IMG/VR virus record: IMGVR_UViG_3300034272_002450
Span: 1-53,385 of that record
DNA length: 53,385 nt
Strand: one strand, 5' to 3'
Source: a virus
The notes under the pieces were generated by a model, which worked only from the letters and a program-made list of their open reading frames with translations, did no database searches and was not told the origin of the DNA. Made by a program: the position numbers and the translations under genes. Of the stretch, positions 15,484 to 23,688 are shown in pieces (within the stretch, counting starts at the first letter, position 1; every line of letters starts with the position of its first letter).

Positions 15484-17274
15484 TTATCTCAATTCTCTCA
15501 AGTCAAATGTTCTAACACCATCAACTGTGATTCTTCCGTAGAATCTGTTGTTCACCATTTTCTTAGCGTATCTAGTCATGATACCTTTGATTGGTGTAAA
15601 GTTGAATGGGTTGTACATTGTTGGAGTTAATTGTAGAGGTACGTATGGTGCGTAGATGTAACCTGTGTCAAGTAAAGATGTACCTTTGTGACCCATTAAC
15701 ACTTGGTTAGGTGGGAAGTAAGGGTCTCTATACACTTGGTAACGACCTGCTAATGTACCAACTCTCTCAATACCCATGTTGTATTGGTCTTGCTCAGGAG
15801 CTGCGTTTGATACGTGGAAATATTCCAAGTCATCAAAAATTGCACTGATTTCAGAAGATACAACAATCCAGTTAGCTCCACCTCTCAAGGTAGATTTGTG
15901 GATTTGAGCTGAAATTTGGTTAATCGCTGTGATAAGCGTTTGGTTCCAGTCTTTCTGAGTATAAGGTACTGCAGAAGAACCTAATCTCTTCCAACCGTTG
16001 TAATCCCATCTTAAGTTCCAAGCCGCACCTTTTCTAAGGTCTCTCAAGATTTCTCTATCGATTTCAGCCGCAACTTGCTCAGATAATAAAGCTGTTAATT
16101 CAGCTTCAGCATCGATGTTGTGGAATGCCGCAACGTCTTGTGCCATTTCTGGAGACCATTGTGCTCTTAATTTTCTTTCAGTTACAGAAACTGTTACTGA
16201 CATAAGGTCGAAAGAAACCTCACCGATTCTATCTTCGAATTCTAAGTTCTTATAGATTCTATAAGTTGCTGTGAATGCGTTTGATGTATCAACTGTTGAT
16301 ACGAATGTAGAACCTGTGTAACCGTCTAATGAACCACCACAAGTGATACATACTGGTACCTGTAAATCAACTTCTAAATAGATTTTTCCTTCAGCATCAC
16401 ATAAGTTGTCATATTGACCACCATCAGTTTTACTGTTAGGGAATACTAACGTAGCGTTGTTGTTACCGTACTGTACAATACCTTTACCATATCTTTGAGT
16501 TACAACTCTGAATAAATAAGGGTTAGTTGTGTTAGCAGAAGTTGTTGTGTTTCCAGAAACACCATAGATTGTCAAATCAGATAAGAAAGCTTCGTTATCC
16601 ATTGGTTGACCATCAGGACCGATTAATTTACCTGCTCCATCAGATGCGAAACCTGACATAACTACTAATACTTTTCTGTAATCAGATTGAGTATAAGCAG
16701 AAGGAACTAAATTATCAGCTAACCAAGCAACTGTAGTTACAGGAGCTGTGATTGCAGAAAACTGTCCTTTTGAATAGTCGAATAAACCTGGTGGGTCTAA
16801 CGCTGGTTCGTTACCTTCATAGAATCTATCGTAAAGGTCTTTTGTGTTGTTATAGTCATAACCTGAGTTTGGAGTTTGGTTAGCAGCTGCGTTTGGTGAA
16901 CCGTAAGGTGCCCAGTGCTGATTTTGTGCATTCTCATAAGACTGAATGTTAGGTACGAAGTAGAATAATTTACCGATTGGTAAGTTCATAGCTTGTACTG
17001 AAACGATATCGTTTGCTAATAATTTAGAGAAAACTCTTCTAACGATAGGGAAAACAACTGTTTCAAATGCACCTGTATCAGATGTAGATGATGCTTCGTT
17101 AATTAAGTGTGAAGCTTGGTTTTCGTAAAGTTGAGCTACGTTCTCTCTCATGTGACCTTTAAGACCCTCTAAGAATCCTAATTTGTCCCATTTGTTGATT
17201 GTATCTTCTTTGATAACTTTAAGGTGCTTAAGACCGATGTTACCAACAAGACCTGATTCTAATAATGCTCCCAT
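15484..17274 (-). CDS. Major capsid protein, T4 gp23-like
   Basis: 596 aa (T4 gp23 is 521). Residues 1-60 form the propeptide (GLKHLKVIKEDTINKWDKLG, MRENVAQLYENQASHLINE) and LINE60-A61 is a good prohead protease site, placed like E65-A66 of T4. GAFETVVFPIVRRVF and VQAMNLPIGKLFYFVP then match the conserved start of mature gp23-type HK97-fold capsids; VSVTERKLRAQWSPEMAQDV and IDAEAELTALLSEQVAAEID are also typical. It follows the scaffold gene and ends at a strong terminator. No TATTTAT motif precedes it, so it is probably read from the scaffold promoter. Confidence 0.95.
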   Translation of the reverse strand: MGALLESGLVGNIGLKHLKVIKEDTINKWDKLGFLEGLKGHMRENVAQLYENQASHLINEASSTSDTGAFETVVFPIVRRVFSKLLANDIVSVQAMNLPIGKLFYFVPNIQSYENAQNQHWAPYGSPNAAANQTPNSGYDYNNTKDLYDRFYEGNEPALDPPGLFDYSKGQFSAITAPVTTVAWLADNLVPSAYTQSDYRKVLVVMSGFASDGAGKLIGPDGQPMDNEAFLSDLTIYGVSGNTTTSANTTNPYLFRVVTQRYGKGIVQYGNNNATLVFPNSKTDGGQYDNLCDAEGKIYLEVDLQVPVCITCGGSLDGYTGSTFVSTVDTSNAFTATYRIYKNLEFEDRIGEVSFDLMSVTVSVTERKLRAQWSPEMAQDVAAFHNIDAEAELTALLSEQVAAEIDREILRDLRKGAAWNLRWDYNGWKRLGSSAVPYTQKDWNQTLITAINQISAQIHKSTLRGGANWIVVSSEISAIFDDLEYFHVSNAAPEQDQYNMGIERVGTLAGRYQVYRDPYFPPNQVLMGHKGTSLLDTGYIYAPYVPLQLTPTMYNPFNFTPIKGIMTRYAKKMVNNRFYGRITVDGVRTFDLRELR

Positions 17275-17306
17275 TTTAGTATTTGTTTGTTTTAATTTAT
17301 TTTTTA

Positions 17307-18926
17307 TTACCCAATTTTACTCATTAAATCCTTCATTCTCATGAACTGAGGATTTTCGTAAGTTTTTGATTCAATTAAGGTAGTTGATGAACCTGTTGAA
17401 ACGTTTTTGTTTAATTTTGTTTCAACTGATTCGTTAATTGGTGTTGATTCAGTTTTAGATAATTCATCTTTAATTGACTTGTAAAGATTTTTTGATTCTT
17501 TCAAAGTTTCTACATTATCAAATCTTCTAAGAATATTTATTTTTTCTTTTTTAGTAGTCGAATGTTCTGTGAATAATCTAGTTGCATATGCTAAGTTTGA
17601 GTTGAAGATTGCAACTTCGTTAAGCTTTTCTCTGAAAATATTTAACGCTTTTCTGTATTCTTCATTCTTTTCTCTCAACATATTAACTTCTTCTTGAGTA
17701 GATTCTACTTTAACACCACTTTTACCATAAACATAGTTTCTGTTATTTGTGATGCCTTTTCTTAGACCTCTACCTTCTTTTGAACCCATGCCATAAGTTC
17801 TAGCAGCTTCTTTGGTTTCTCTTTTTTCAAAACCTGCGTCATCTCTACGAGCTTTAGTCGTTTTAAGGTTTTTTGGAGCAATTTTACCGTGCTTCATTGA
17901 TAACCTTTCATCTTCCTTGTCTTTGTATCCTTGACCTTCTTTTGTTTCTGCTTTAACAACTTTTGACTTGCCTTCCATATTTGCGCCTTTCTTGTATTCG
18001 AATTTTGCTTTACCAGTACCTACTGATTTAGGACCTTCTTTTTTGTCCTCTTTAAATCCACCTGCAGCTTTATCTTTGTAAGTGAATTTAGGTCCTGAGC
18101 CAATTCCAACACCTTTAGGTTTTACTGTCGATTTACCTTCTCTAACAGCTCTTCTATGGTTGTAAGATTCGTCCAAATCTTCTTCGTCGTCTTCTTCCAT
18201 CATGTCTTCATCTTCTGATTCCATCATGTCTTCATCATCTGATTCCATCATGTCTTCGTCTTCTGATTCCATCATGTCGTCTTCATCTTCTTCTTCCATC
18301 ATGTCCTCATCATCTGATTCCATCATGTCGTCTTCTGAATCAAACTCGATTTCATACATAACTTCTTCGTCTTGGTCAACGTCGATATCTTCAACGTCTC
18401 CGTCTTTTGAGAAAATTGCGTTGATTACATCTTCAGTATCAACATCCATTTCATCGATTTCATCTATCATAGTTTCATCCATTTCTTCCTCAGACTCACC
18501 AAGCTTAACTAAATATTCTGCATCAGCGTCGTTGTCAGTTAAGTGAATATCTTCACCATCTTTTTTAACGATGATTCCGTCTTCTTCACCCATAGCCTTA
18601 AACACCTTAAGAATTTCTTCGTCAGAAGCGTCAGTCAAATCTATTGGACTTTCTTCAGAATCCATATCCATGTCCATGTCAAATTCCATGTCCATTTCCA
18701 TATCATCCTCATTATCAGTATCCATGTCAACGTCTTCGTCGTCCATGTCTACATCTAATTCAACCTCATCTTCCATATCTTGTTCTGATAGAGATTCTTT
18801 TACTAACTGATTGATTTCTTCCTTCATAGTTGAAGCAAGTATTCCTTTTGCATTCTCGGCGATAGCCTCCTCAACATTTTTCATTTGAATGAGCGCCTCT
18901 TGTACTAAGTTTTTATTTTCTTGCAT
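17307..18926 (-). CDS. Prohead core scaffold-like protein, very acidic (gp22 position)
   Basis: 539 aa between the protease and the capsid gene, where T4 keeps scaffold gp22. The N-terminal helix is followed by a long Asp/Glu/Met tract (VDMDDEDVDMDTD, MEFDMDMDMDSEE) and six tandem copies of a DDMMES(D/E)DED-type unit at about residues 195-245. A Lys/Gly-rich middle and a coiled-coil C-terminus (VNMLREKNEEYRKALNIF) follow. Acidic N-part plus helical C-part suits a core that is cut up and expelled on maturation. Much longer than T4 gp22 (269 aa). TATTTATA lies 22 nt before the start. Confidence 0.75.
   Translation of the reverse strand: MQENKNLVQEALIQMKNVEEAIAENAKGILASTMKEEINQLVKESLSEQDMEDEVELDVDMDDEDVDMDTDNEDDMEMDMEFDMDMDMDSEESPIDLTDASDEEILKVFKAMGEEDGIIVKKDGEDIHLTDNDADAEYLVKLGESEEEMDETMIDEIDEMDVDTEDVINAIFSKDGDVEDIDVDQDEEVMYEIEFDSEDDMMESDDEDMMEEEDEDDMMESEDEDMMESDDEDMMESEDEDMMEEDDEEDLDESYNHRRAVREGKSTVKPKGVGIGSGPKFTYKDKAAGGFKEDKKEGPKSVGTGKAKFEYKKGANMEGKSKVVKAETKEGQGYKDKEDERLSMKHGKIAPKNLKTTKARRDDAGFEKRETKEAARTYGMGSKEGRGLRKGITNNRNYVYGKSGVKVESTQEEVNMLREKNEEYRKALNIFREKLNEVAIFNSNLAYATRLFTEHSTTKKEKINILRRFDNVETLKESKNLYKSIKDELSKTESTPINESVETKLNKNVSTGSSTTLIESKTYENPQFMRMKDLMSKIG
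18190..18345. repeat. In-frame tandem repeats in the scaffold gene
   Basis: About six copies of a 21-27 nt unit containing TCATCATGTC and TCTGATTCCA, with small length changes. It encodes the MMES-acid repeats on the minus strand and is a likely site of copy-number change. Confidence 0.85.
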
Positions 18927-18948
18927 GAAAAAATTATTTAATTTATCA

Positions 18949-18956
18949 TATAAATA
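18949..18956 (-). promoter_or_regulatory. Phage-type promoter motif TATTTATA
   Basis: Minus-strand TATTTATA ends 22 nt before the scaffold ATG at 18926; likely drives scaffold and capsid genes. Confidence 0.55.
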
Positions 18957-18985
18957 GTGTCAAAATGAAAAAAAATTCATTTTGA

Positions 18986-19309
18986 TTATACCACTACGTA
19001 AGATTTATTTGATTGTTGTACTGATTTAACTAATTGATATCCTTGTGAATCCAACCAAGATGTGAGTGAATCAAAATTGGTTTCCCAAACTATGCATATT
19101 ATTGGGGTACCTAATGCATCCAATGCGGTAACCTGATAAGAATTTGTTCCAACAACATTATAGTGAATTGTAGCTTGAGGAATCAATTGTATTGAGTTAA
19201 TACTTAAACCAGTACCTTCACAATACGCCAAACAAGATGACCAAGTATTGGCAGAAATAACATGTTGTTGTTGAGATGGGGTAGTCCCTAATATTGCTAA
19301 GAAATTCAT
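18986..19309 (-). CDS. Hypothetical protein, 107 aa
   Basis: MNFLAILGTTPSQQQHVISA followed by a mixed beta/helix sequence with two to three cysteines (SSCLAYCEG, IICIVWETN). No signal peptide by rule and no known domain. It forms a single-gene unit: a TATTTATA motif lies 12 nt upstream and a terminator for the gene before it lies just beyond that. Possibly a minor head protein, judged only by place. Confidence 0.7.
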   Translation of the reverse strand: MNFLAILGTTPSQQQHVISANTWSSCLAYCEGTGLSINSIQLIPQATIHYNVVGTNSYQVTALDALGTPIICIVWETNFDSLTSWLDSQGYQLVKSVQQSNKSYVVV

Positions 19310-19321
19310 ATATTTTTTTTA

Positions 19322-19329
19322 TATAAATA
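19322..19329 (-). promoter_or_regulatory. Phage-type promoter motif TATTTATA
   Basis: Minus-strand TATTTATA ends 12 nt before the ATG at 19309, directly after a terminator hairpin. Confidence 0.55.
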
Positions 19330-19337
19330 TCCCCCAA

Positions 19338-19368
19338 ACAAAAAAAGTGGTCATTAAGACCACTTTTA
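19338..19368 (-). terminator. Rho-independent terminator after the protease unit
   Basis: Stem AAAAGTGGTC / GACCACTTTT with a 4-5 nt loop; on the minus strand it is followed by TTTTTTTG. It ends the protease + small-protein unit. Confidence 0.85.
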
Positions 19369-19390
19369 AATTAATTAACGTTTAAGTCAA

Positions 19391-19600
19391 TTATTCAATA
19401 ACTTCATCGATTTTACTTTCAGACACCGCAGTGATTCTCCAATCATGTGTGAACCCCTCGTATTTTTTTGTTACTTTCGCTTCAACGTCTGTAACTGAAA
19501 AACCTTTTACAAGTTTTTCTTCTCTGATTTTTTTAATCTTTCCTGAATTTTCATCAGGGAAATCGTACTGAATTTTTGCTACAAAATATTTTTCTTCCAT
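19391..19600 (-). CDS. DUF4494-like small protein, 69 aa
   Basis: The pattern YFVAKIQYDFP....GKIKKIREEKLVKGFSVTDVEAKV, ending in RITAVSESKIDEVI, closely follows the DUF4494 family of short Bacteroidetes proteins (VKVRYEK...GK.KKV.E.YLVDALSFTEAEARI), recalled from memory. Function is unknown. It starts 4 nt after the protease stop and ends at a terminator, so it is co-transcribed with the prohead protease. Confidence 0.65.
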   Translation of the reverse strand: MEEKYFVAKIQYDFPDENSGKIKKIREEKLVKGFSVTDVEAKVTKKYEGFTHDWRITAVSESKIDEVIE

Positions 19601-19604
19601 AATT

Positions 19605-20321
19605 TTATTTTCCTAAAAAATCGTTCAATTTTTTCATTAAGTCAACTGATTTTTCAACATAATCATTTCCTTGTTTTGTTTTTATTTCTTCGTCTAAATT
19701 TTCCTCATACTTATTTCTGTCATCAGGATTTGAAAACAAATAAGCTCCTGGTGTAGATGGTGACGAAACTAAGTCAAAACATATAAGTTCAAAATCATCT
19801 TGAACTTCATTTCTTTCTCCAACTTTTTTAAGTGAACCAACCCCTCTTGATGATACTCCCATAGTAACACCTTGTCTCATTAAATTTGCTGCAATGTCTC
19901 CTTTTGTTGAAACAATTCCTCTTTCATGAAACCCTGGAGAAGTTAATAATTTTAACTTACCCATTAAGATATTTTTGTCCCACCAAATATCTGTGATAAT
20001 GTGAGACACTCTATCTAAGTCAATAAGTGATGATTCAGGGTGATTTAATTCTGAAGTTGATAATCCTTTAGCAATGGATTGTTTATATCTTTCGGCTTCT
20101 CTTTTTAATATTCTTTCAGGATAAGTTCTACCGTTTCTATTTGGTGTATCGTATTTCTGAAGTACCGCGTAAAATTCGAAAGGATTTCTATAATCAAGAT
20201 TTGTTGCTTCTTTTAATACCTCGATGTTACGAACATCGGTTGGGGAAACAAATCCAGCATCCATTTCAATCAATATACCATGACCAATCTCGCTGGCCTC
20301 TAAAATTCTTAAATTTTTCAT
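19605..20321 (-). CDS. Prohead protease, T4 gp21-like (peptidase S80)
   Basis: 238 aa, close to gp21 length. NRNGRTYP (residues 61-68), STSELNHPESSLIDLDRVSH with catalytic His94, GVTMGVSSRGVGSL with the nucleophile Ser at 157/158, and CFDLVSSPSTPGAY match the herpes-type serine protease of T4-like proheads. It matures capsid, scaffold and packaged proteins by cutting after hydrophobic-x-Glu. The gene sits upstream of the scaffold and capsid genes as in T4. TATTTATC lies 12 nt before the ATG. Confidence 0.92.
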   Translation of the reverse strand: MKNLRILEASEIGHGILIEMDAGFVSPTDVRNIEVLKEATNLDYRNPFEFYAVLQKYDTPNRNGRTYPERILKREAERYKQSIAKGLSTSELNHPESSLIDLDRVSHIITDIWWDKNILMGKLKLLTSPGFHERGIVSTKGDIAANLMRQGVTMGVSSRGVGSLKKVGERNEVQDDFELICFDLVSSPSTPGAYLFSNPDDRNKYEENLDEEIKTKQGNDYVEKSVDLMKKLNDFLGK

Positions 20322-20333
20322 CTAATCTTTTAA

Positions 20334-20341
20334 GATAAATA
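20334..20341 (-). promoter_or_regulatory. Phage-type promoter motif TATTTATC
   Basis: Minus-strand TATTTATC ends 12 nt before the protease ATG at 20321. Confidence 0.5.
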
Positions 20342-20357
20342 TACCGTTTTGAATAGT

Positions 20358-20798
20358 TTATTGAGTAACTTCTTTTTTTGAGTTTGAAAATTCAAAGTAT
20401 TTGTTTTGTATTACGTTATTTTTGTATACCGATTTTACTATAGTTTTTACTGAATCTTTAATTTCATTACATTTAAAATCCATTTCACATAAGGTATATA
20501 AGTTAATTTCTAAATTAAAAAAAGATTTTTTTCCTTTTGATATTCCACTTGTCCTTAGGTCTAAATCAACAATACTTTTTTCTTTAAATAGTTTTGGGTT
20601 TATGGATTCGAAAACAGAATGTTTTATTTCTCTTCCTAAGTTTGAAACAACTCTGTTCCAATTATCGTAGTCATCTTTTGGTGTTACCCACGATTGAATG
20701 TTAATGTATACCGATTTTAAATTTTTAGAATCAACAGTTCCATACACAGACTTAATGGGATTGAATAGGTTAAGCTTTACACTTTTTCCTTTTTTCAT
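20358..20798 (-). CDS. Hypothetical head-module protein, 146 aa
   Basis: Basic N-terminus MKKGKSVKLNLFNPIKSVYG, then SVYINIQSWVTPKDDYDNW and a beta-rich centre with VDLDLRTSGISKG. It occupies the place between portal and protease genes where T4 has small prohead-core genes (67, 68), but no similarity to them is evident. No promoter motif of either class was found directly upstream. Confidence 0.7.
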   Translation of the reverse strand: MKKGKSVKLNLFNPIKSVYGTVDSKNLKSVYINIQSWVTPKDDYDNWNRVVSNLGREIKHSVFESINPKLFKEKSIVDLDLRTSGISKGKKSFFNLEINLYTLCEMDFKCNEIKDSVKTIVKSVYKNNVIQNKYFEFSNSKKEVTQ

Positions 20799-20879
20799 TA
20801 ATGTTCATATTATATACGTTTATTTTGTTAATCAAAAAATACGACATATATACCTAATTGTCAAAATTTTTTTTAAATC

Positions 20880-20892
20880 GGAGATATTTCTA
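20880..20892 (+). promoter_or_regulatory. Variant late motif TATTTCTA and GGAG before bS21
   Basis: TATTTCTA at 20885-20892 differs by one base from the TATTTATA motif and ends 4 nt before the ATG. GGAG at 20880-20883 is 13 nt from the ATG, too far for a normal Shine-Dalgarno site. Confidence 0.35.
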
Positions 20893-20896
20893 GAAT

Positions 20897-21088
20897 ATGT
20901 TAATAGTAAAAATCAACCAAGGGGAAAATCTTGAGAGAGCTCTTAAGACCCTAAAATCAAAAGTAATCAAAACAAAACAAACTCAAAAGTTGTTTGAGAA
21001 AAAAGAGTATACAAAAAAATCTGTACTTAGAAGAGCACAGATTTTAAAGGCAAAATACATACAACGCAAAAATTCAGAATTAAATTGA
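20897..21088 (+). CDS. rpsU: Ribosomal protein bS21
   Basis: 63 aa. MLIVKINQGENLERALKTLK, then FEKKEYTKKSVLRRAQILKA follow the small-subunit protein bS21 in its Bacteroidetes form (MLIVPIKDGENIDRALKRYK..KPSV.KRAQI.KA.Y). bS21 binds near the 3' end of 16S rRNA, at the anti-Shine-Dalgarno region. Phage copies are known from large phages and are thought to shift host ribosomes toward viral mRNAs. It is the only plus-strand gene inside the minus-strand head module and overlaps its convergent neighbour by 9 nt. Confidence 0.9.
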   Translation: MLIVKINQGENLERALKTLKSKVIKTKQTQKLFEKKEYTKKSVLRRAQILKAKYIQRKNSELN

Positions 21089-21778
21089 TTCTTCTAAATT
21101 CTTTAATTTTAAAAAGTTAAGTTGGTCAAACTTCTCGAGTTTAACTTTGTCTATAGTTTCAGAAATTCTTGTTTTCATTTCTTCAGCTTCTTCTTTTTCT
21201 AAAATATTATTTAATTTAGAAATTGCACTTTCACGAATAGTTTCAAATTTAGTTTCTAAAACTTTTGTATCTTCAGACACTAATTGAAAAAATTCTTTTT
21301 TAGAGTTTTCATCTAATGTTTCTATATAATTTCTAATGGTTTGGTTTGCAACCGTAACCATAGAACTTATTGGAATATTCACACTTTCCTTAATTGATTC
21401 TTTATTAGATGTTAGAATTTTAATTAGGTTCTTTTTAGCATTAACCCTTTCAACTAAATTAATTCTTTGGCTATAAACTAAAGTATCAATATCCGAATAA
21501 TTATTTTCAGTTTTTTCAGAAACGTTTGACGGAAGTTTTACTGTTGGTAACACTTTGTTTAAAATATTGATTCCCTCTTCAATAAAATATTTAGCGTCCT
21601 GTTCACTTAAACCTTGTGGAGTACTTAACTGGTCGTATATAGTATACGCCTTAGACATAGATTTATTACTCAAAACATTGTGTTTGAATTCTCTCAATGT
21701 CTTCTTGAATTCCTTTTCATTTTTGTAGGACTCCAAAAGATTTTTTTCAATAAGGGATTTTACGGCTCCAAAGGTCAT
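21080..21778 (-). CDS. Helical head-module protein, 232 aa
   Basis: Start set at ATG 21778 (MTFGAVKSLIEKNLLESYKN) rather than the in-frame TTG at 21793, because the TATTTATT motif lies at 21793-21800. Nearly all helical and charged, with SEQDAKYFIEEGINILNKVL and a coiled-coil-like end (KLNNILEKEEAEEMKTRISE). It lies directly after the portal gene, where T4 has prohead core genes, so a core or portal-associated assembly role is plausible. Confidence 0.75.
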   Translation of the reverse strand: MTFGAVKSLIEKNLLESYKNEKEFKKTLREFKHNVLSNKSMSKAYTIYDQLSTPQGLSEQDAKYFIEEGINILNKVLPTVKLPSNVSEKTENNYSDIDTLVYSQRINLVERVNAKKNLIKILTSNKESIKESVNIPISSMVTVANQTIRNYIETLDENSKKEFFQLVSEDTKVLETKFETIRESAISKLNNILEKEEAEEMKTRISETIDKVKLEKFDQLNFLKLKNLEESI

Positions 21779-21792
21779 TTTGTTCTTTTTCA

Positions 21793-21800
21793 AATAAATA
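21793..21800 (-). promoter_or_regulatory. Phage-type promoter motif TATTTATT
   Basis: Minus-strand TATTTATT ends 14 nt before the ATG at 21778; it touches the stop of the portal gene. Confidence 0.5.
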
Positions 21801-23651
21801 TTATGAATTTAATAACTTATCCAATTCTTTTGAAATTTCTCCTAAAGAATCTTGTCCGTGACCTAAATTTATCATTTCCGCCCCCTCAATTAGATTATTT
21901 TCAACCAAAATATTAAGGTCTTTCATTTTTGATTCTGGTGTTACTTCTCCTCCTGCTGGTGGAGCTTCAGCTGGTGGGGCTTCAGGTAATGGAGGTTCTC
22001 CTCCTGATAAATCACCTCCACCAAATGATGGTGGTGGTGCCAATTCTTCACCTCCATCAGGAGTTGTTGCCGCTCCTGCACTTGGTGTTGCACCTGTTGC
22101 ACTTCCATAAAGTTTATCAATATTATCAAATAAACCTGTCTTGGTAATAACAGTAGGTGTTGCCTTAAGTTCTTCCCCAACCGCTCTTTCAATTCTTTGT
22201 TGTTGTAAGTCAAGACGAACTTCTTCATCAGACCAACCAAAGATATGTTTCTTAGCCCATGTAGATGAAGTTGCCTGAATACCGTTTCCTGGGTCAGCAA
22301 CCAAATCTTTGTATAACAATACCTTTTCTTTCCAAACATCAATTTTTAATAAATCCGCTTGAGTTGATGGATTTGTTAATCCTATTGTAAAGTTTGATAA
22401 TTCATCTTCAAATCCTAATAAAAATAAGTGAACGATTGCAATTTTGTTCAACTCTGCTAACATACTCTTTTGGATTCTGTTGATTGTACGAGCGAATCTA
22501 ATGTCTTGTAGTGCCAAGTTTTTACCATCACCAACAACTTCCTCAAATCCTAAGAATGCCTTAGGTACACGAAGAGCAGTTAATAGTTTCTTTTGGATAT
22601 ATTCAATATCTGCAATTTCAGATAGGTTAGTTGCACCAGGTAATGTTGTAATTGGGTCTGGTGCTGCTGGGTCACGTACAGGGATGAAGTAATCTTGGTC
22701 AACCGCCATTTGGTTGAATCTCATATCTACATTACCTGTCTTACTATCTACAATTTGCTCTCTTTTAAATTTGTTGGCAACACGTTGTACATATGCTTCA
22801 ACATCATCGTCATTCATATTTCCAACAAATACCTTGAACATTCTTCTTTCAGGTGCTCTTGATGTACGATAAATCAACATCGCGTCTTCCGATAATAAAA
22901 GTTGTTTCCAAATTCTTCTTGCTTTTTCCAACATAGAAGTACCATAAGGAAGTTTTCTATCATCACCCAATAATCTAAAGTGAGCAATTTCCCATGATTG
23001 GAATTCCATGTTTTTGTTCTTCCAAGTGAAATGTAGAGCCTTTCTATCCTTATCAACTTCTTGTTTTACGTCCGTTGCAATTTTACCACTTGCACCTACC
23101 TCATGTCTTTCAATTTCAATTGTAGGTAATTGTTGTACTCCAACAATTCCTTTTTCAGGGTCTAATTTTAAATAAACAAAGTTATCACCGTACTTACAAG
23201 TGTTTCTAGTCCACATTGGTAAGTTAGTGTTGATGTCTAAGGCGTTGTTAAATAAGTCGGCCAACACACCTTTAATTCTTTTTGATTCTGAATATATCTG
23301 TAAGATGAATCCATCTTCATTAGTGGTTGTTGATTCCTCAGCGTAGATATCTAATGCGGCAGAAATCTCAGGAGTATACTCCATTGATTCATAATCATAC
23401 TGAGCCGATAATCTTGTTGGTTCATAATAAATTGCTTGTGAATAAAGGTTGTTTTCTACCTTTGTCCACTGATTAGTAAGATAATAAGTTTGTTGTGCCT
23501 GAAGTTTTTCTTTCTCGTATTCTTCTCTACTTTTTGTGCGTAGAAGTTCCTTTTTATCAAACTTGAATGTTGGATAATCCTGTTGTAAAAGTGAGTTCGG
23601 TCCAAATGTTTGTGACAGTCGTTGCCAAACCGTCATATTCTGTTCTGCCAT
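21801..23651 (-). CDS. Portal protein, T4 gp20-like
   Basis: 616 aa (T4 gp20 is 524). The core with TPEISAALDIYAEESTTTNE, NTCKYGDNFVYLKLDPEKGI, SWEIAHFRLLGDDRKLPYGT, LSEDAMLIYRTSRAPERRMF and VLRVPKAFLGFEE-type VGDGKNLALQDIRFARTINR is that of T4-like portals, the dodecameric DNA gate at the capsid vertex. The extra length is mainly a Pro/Gly/Ala-rich C-terminal linker (PPPSFGGGDLSGGEPPLPEA) followed by a short helix. It follows the large terminase gene. TATTTATA lies 28 nt before the ATG. Confidence 0.93.
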   Translation of the reverse strand: MAEQNMTVWQRLSQTFGPNSLLQQDYPTFKFDKKELLRTKSREEYEKEKLQAQQTYYLTNQWTKVENNLYSQAIYYEPTRLSAQYDYESMEYTPEISAALDIYAEESTTTNEDGFILQIYSESKRIKGVLADLFNNALDINTNLPMWTRNTCKYGDNFVYLKLDPEKGIVGVQQLPTIEIERHEVGASGKIATDVKQEVDKDRKALHFTWKNKNMEFQSWEIAHFRLLGDDRKLPYGTSMLEKARRIWKQLLLSEDAMLIYRTSRAPERRMFKVFVGNMNDDDVEAYVQRVANKFKREQIVDSKTGNVDMRFNQMAVDQDYFIPVRDPAAPDPITTLPGATNLSEIADIEYIQKKLLTALRVPKAFLGFEEVVGDGKNLALQDIRFARTINRIQKSMLAELNKIAIVHLFLLGFEDELSNFTIGLTNPSTQADLLKIDVWKEKVLLYKDLVADPGNGIQATSSTWAKKHIFGWSDEEVRLDLQQQRIERAVGEELKATPTVITKTGLFDNIDKLYGSATGATPSAGAATTPDGGEELAPPPSFGGGDLSGGEPPLPEAPPAEAPPAGGEVTPESKMKDLNILVENNLIEGAEMINLGHGQDSLGEISKELDKLLNS

Positions 23652-23679
23652 ATTATAAGTTTACTTATTACCTTGATAA

Positions 23680-23687
23680 TATAAATA
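23680..23687 (-). promoter_or_regulatory. Phage-type promoter motif TATTTATA
   Basis: Minus-strand TATTTATA lies 28 nt before the portal ATG at 23651, in the gap after the terminase stop. Confidence 0.45.
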
Positions 23688-23688
23688 G

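Noticed and set aside
18190-18345. Direct repeats that look like a CRISPR array
   Set aside because: The units are in frame, without unique spacers, and encode acidic repeats of the scaffold; it is coding low complexity.
18202-18546. Plus-strand Ser-rich open frame opposite the scaffold gene
   Set aside because: It is the antisense shadow of the acidic repeats; its sequence is nearly all Ser/Met/Ile and has no start signals.
20880-20883. GGAG as Shine-Dalgarno site of the bS21 gene
   Set aside because: A 13-nt spacing is too long, and the late-type motif between it and the ATG suggests the transcript starts after it.
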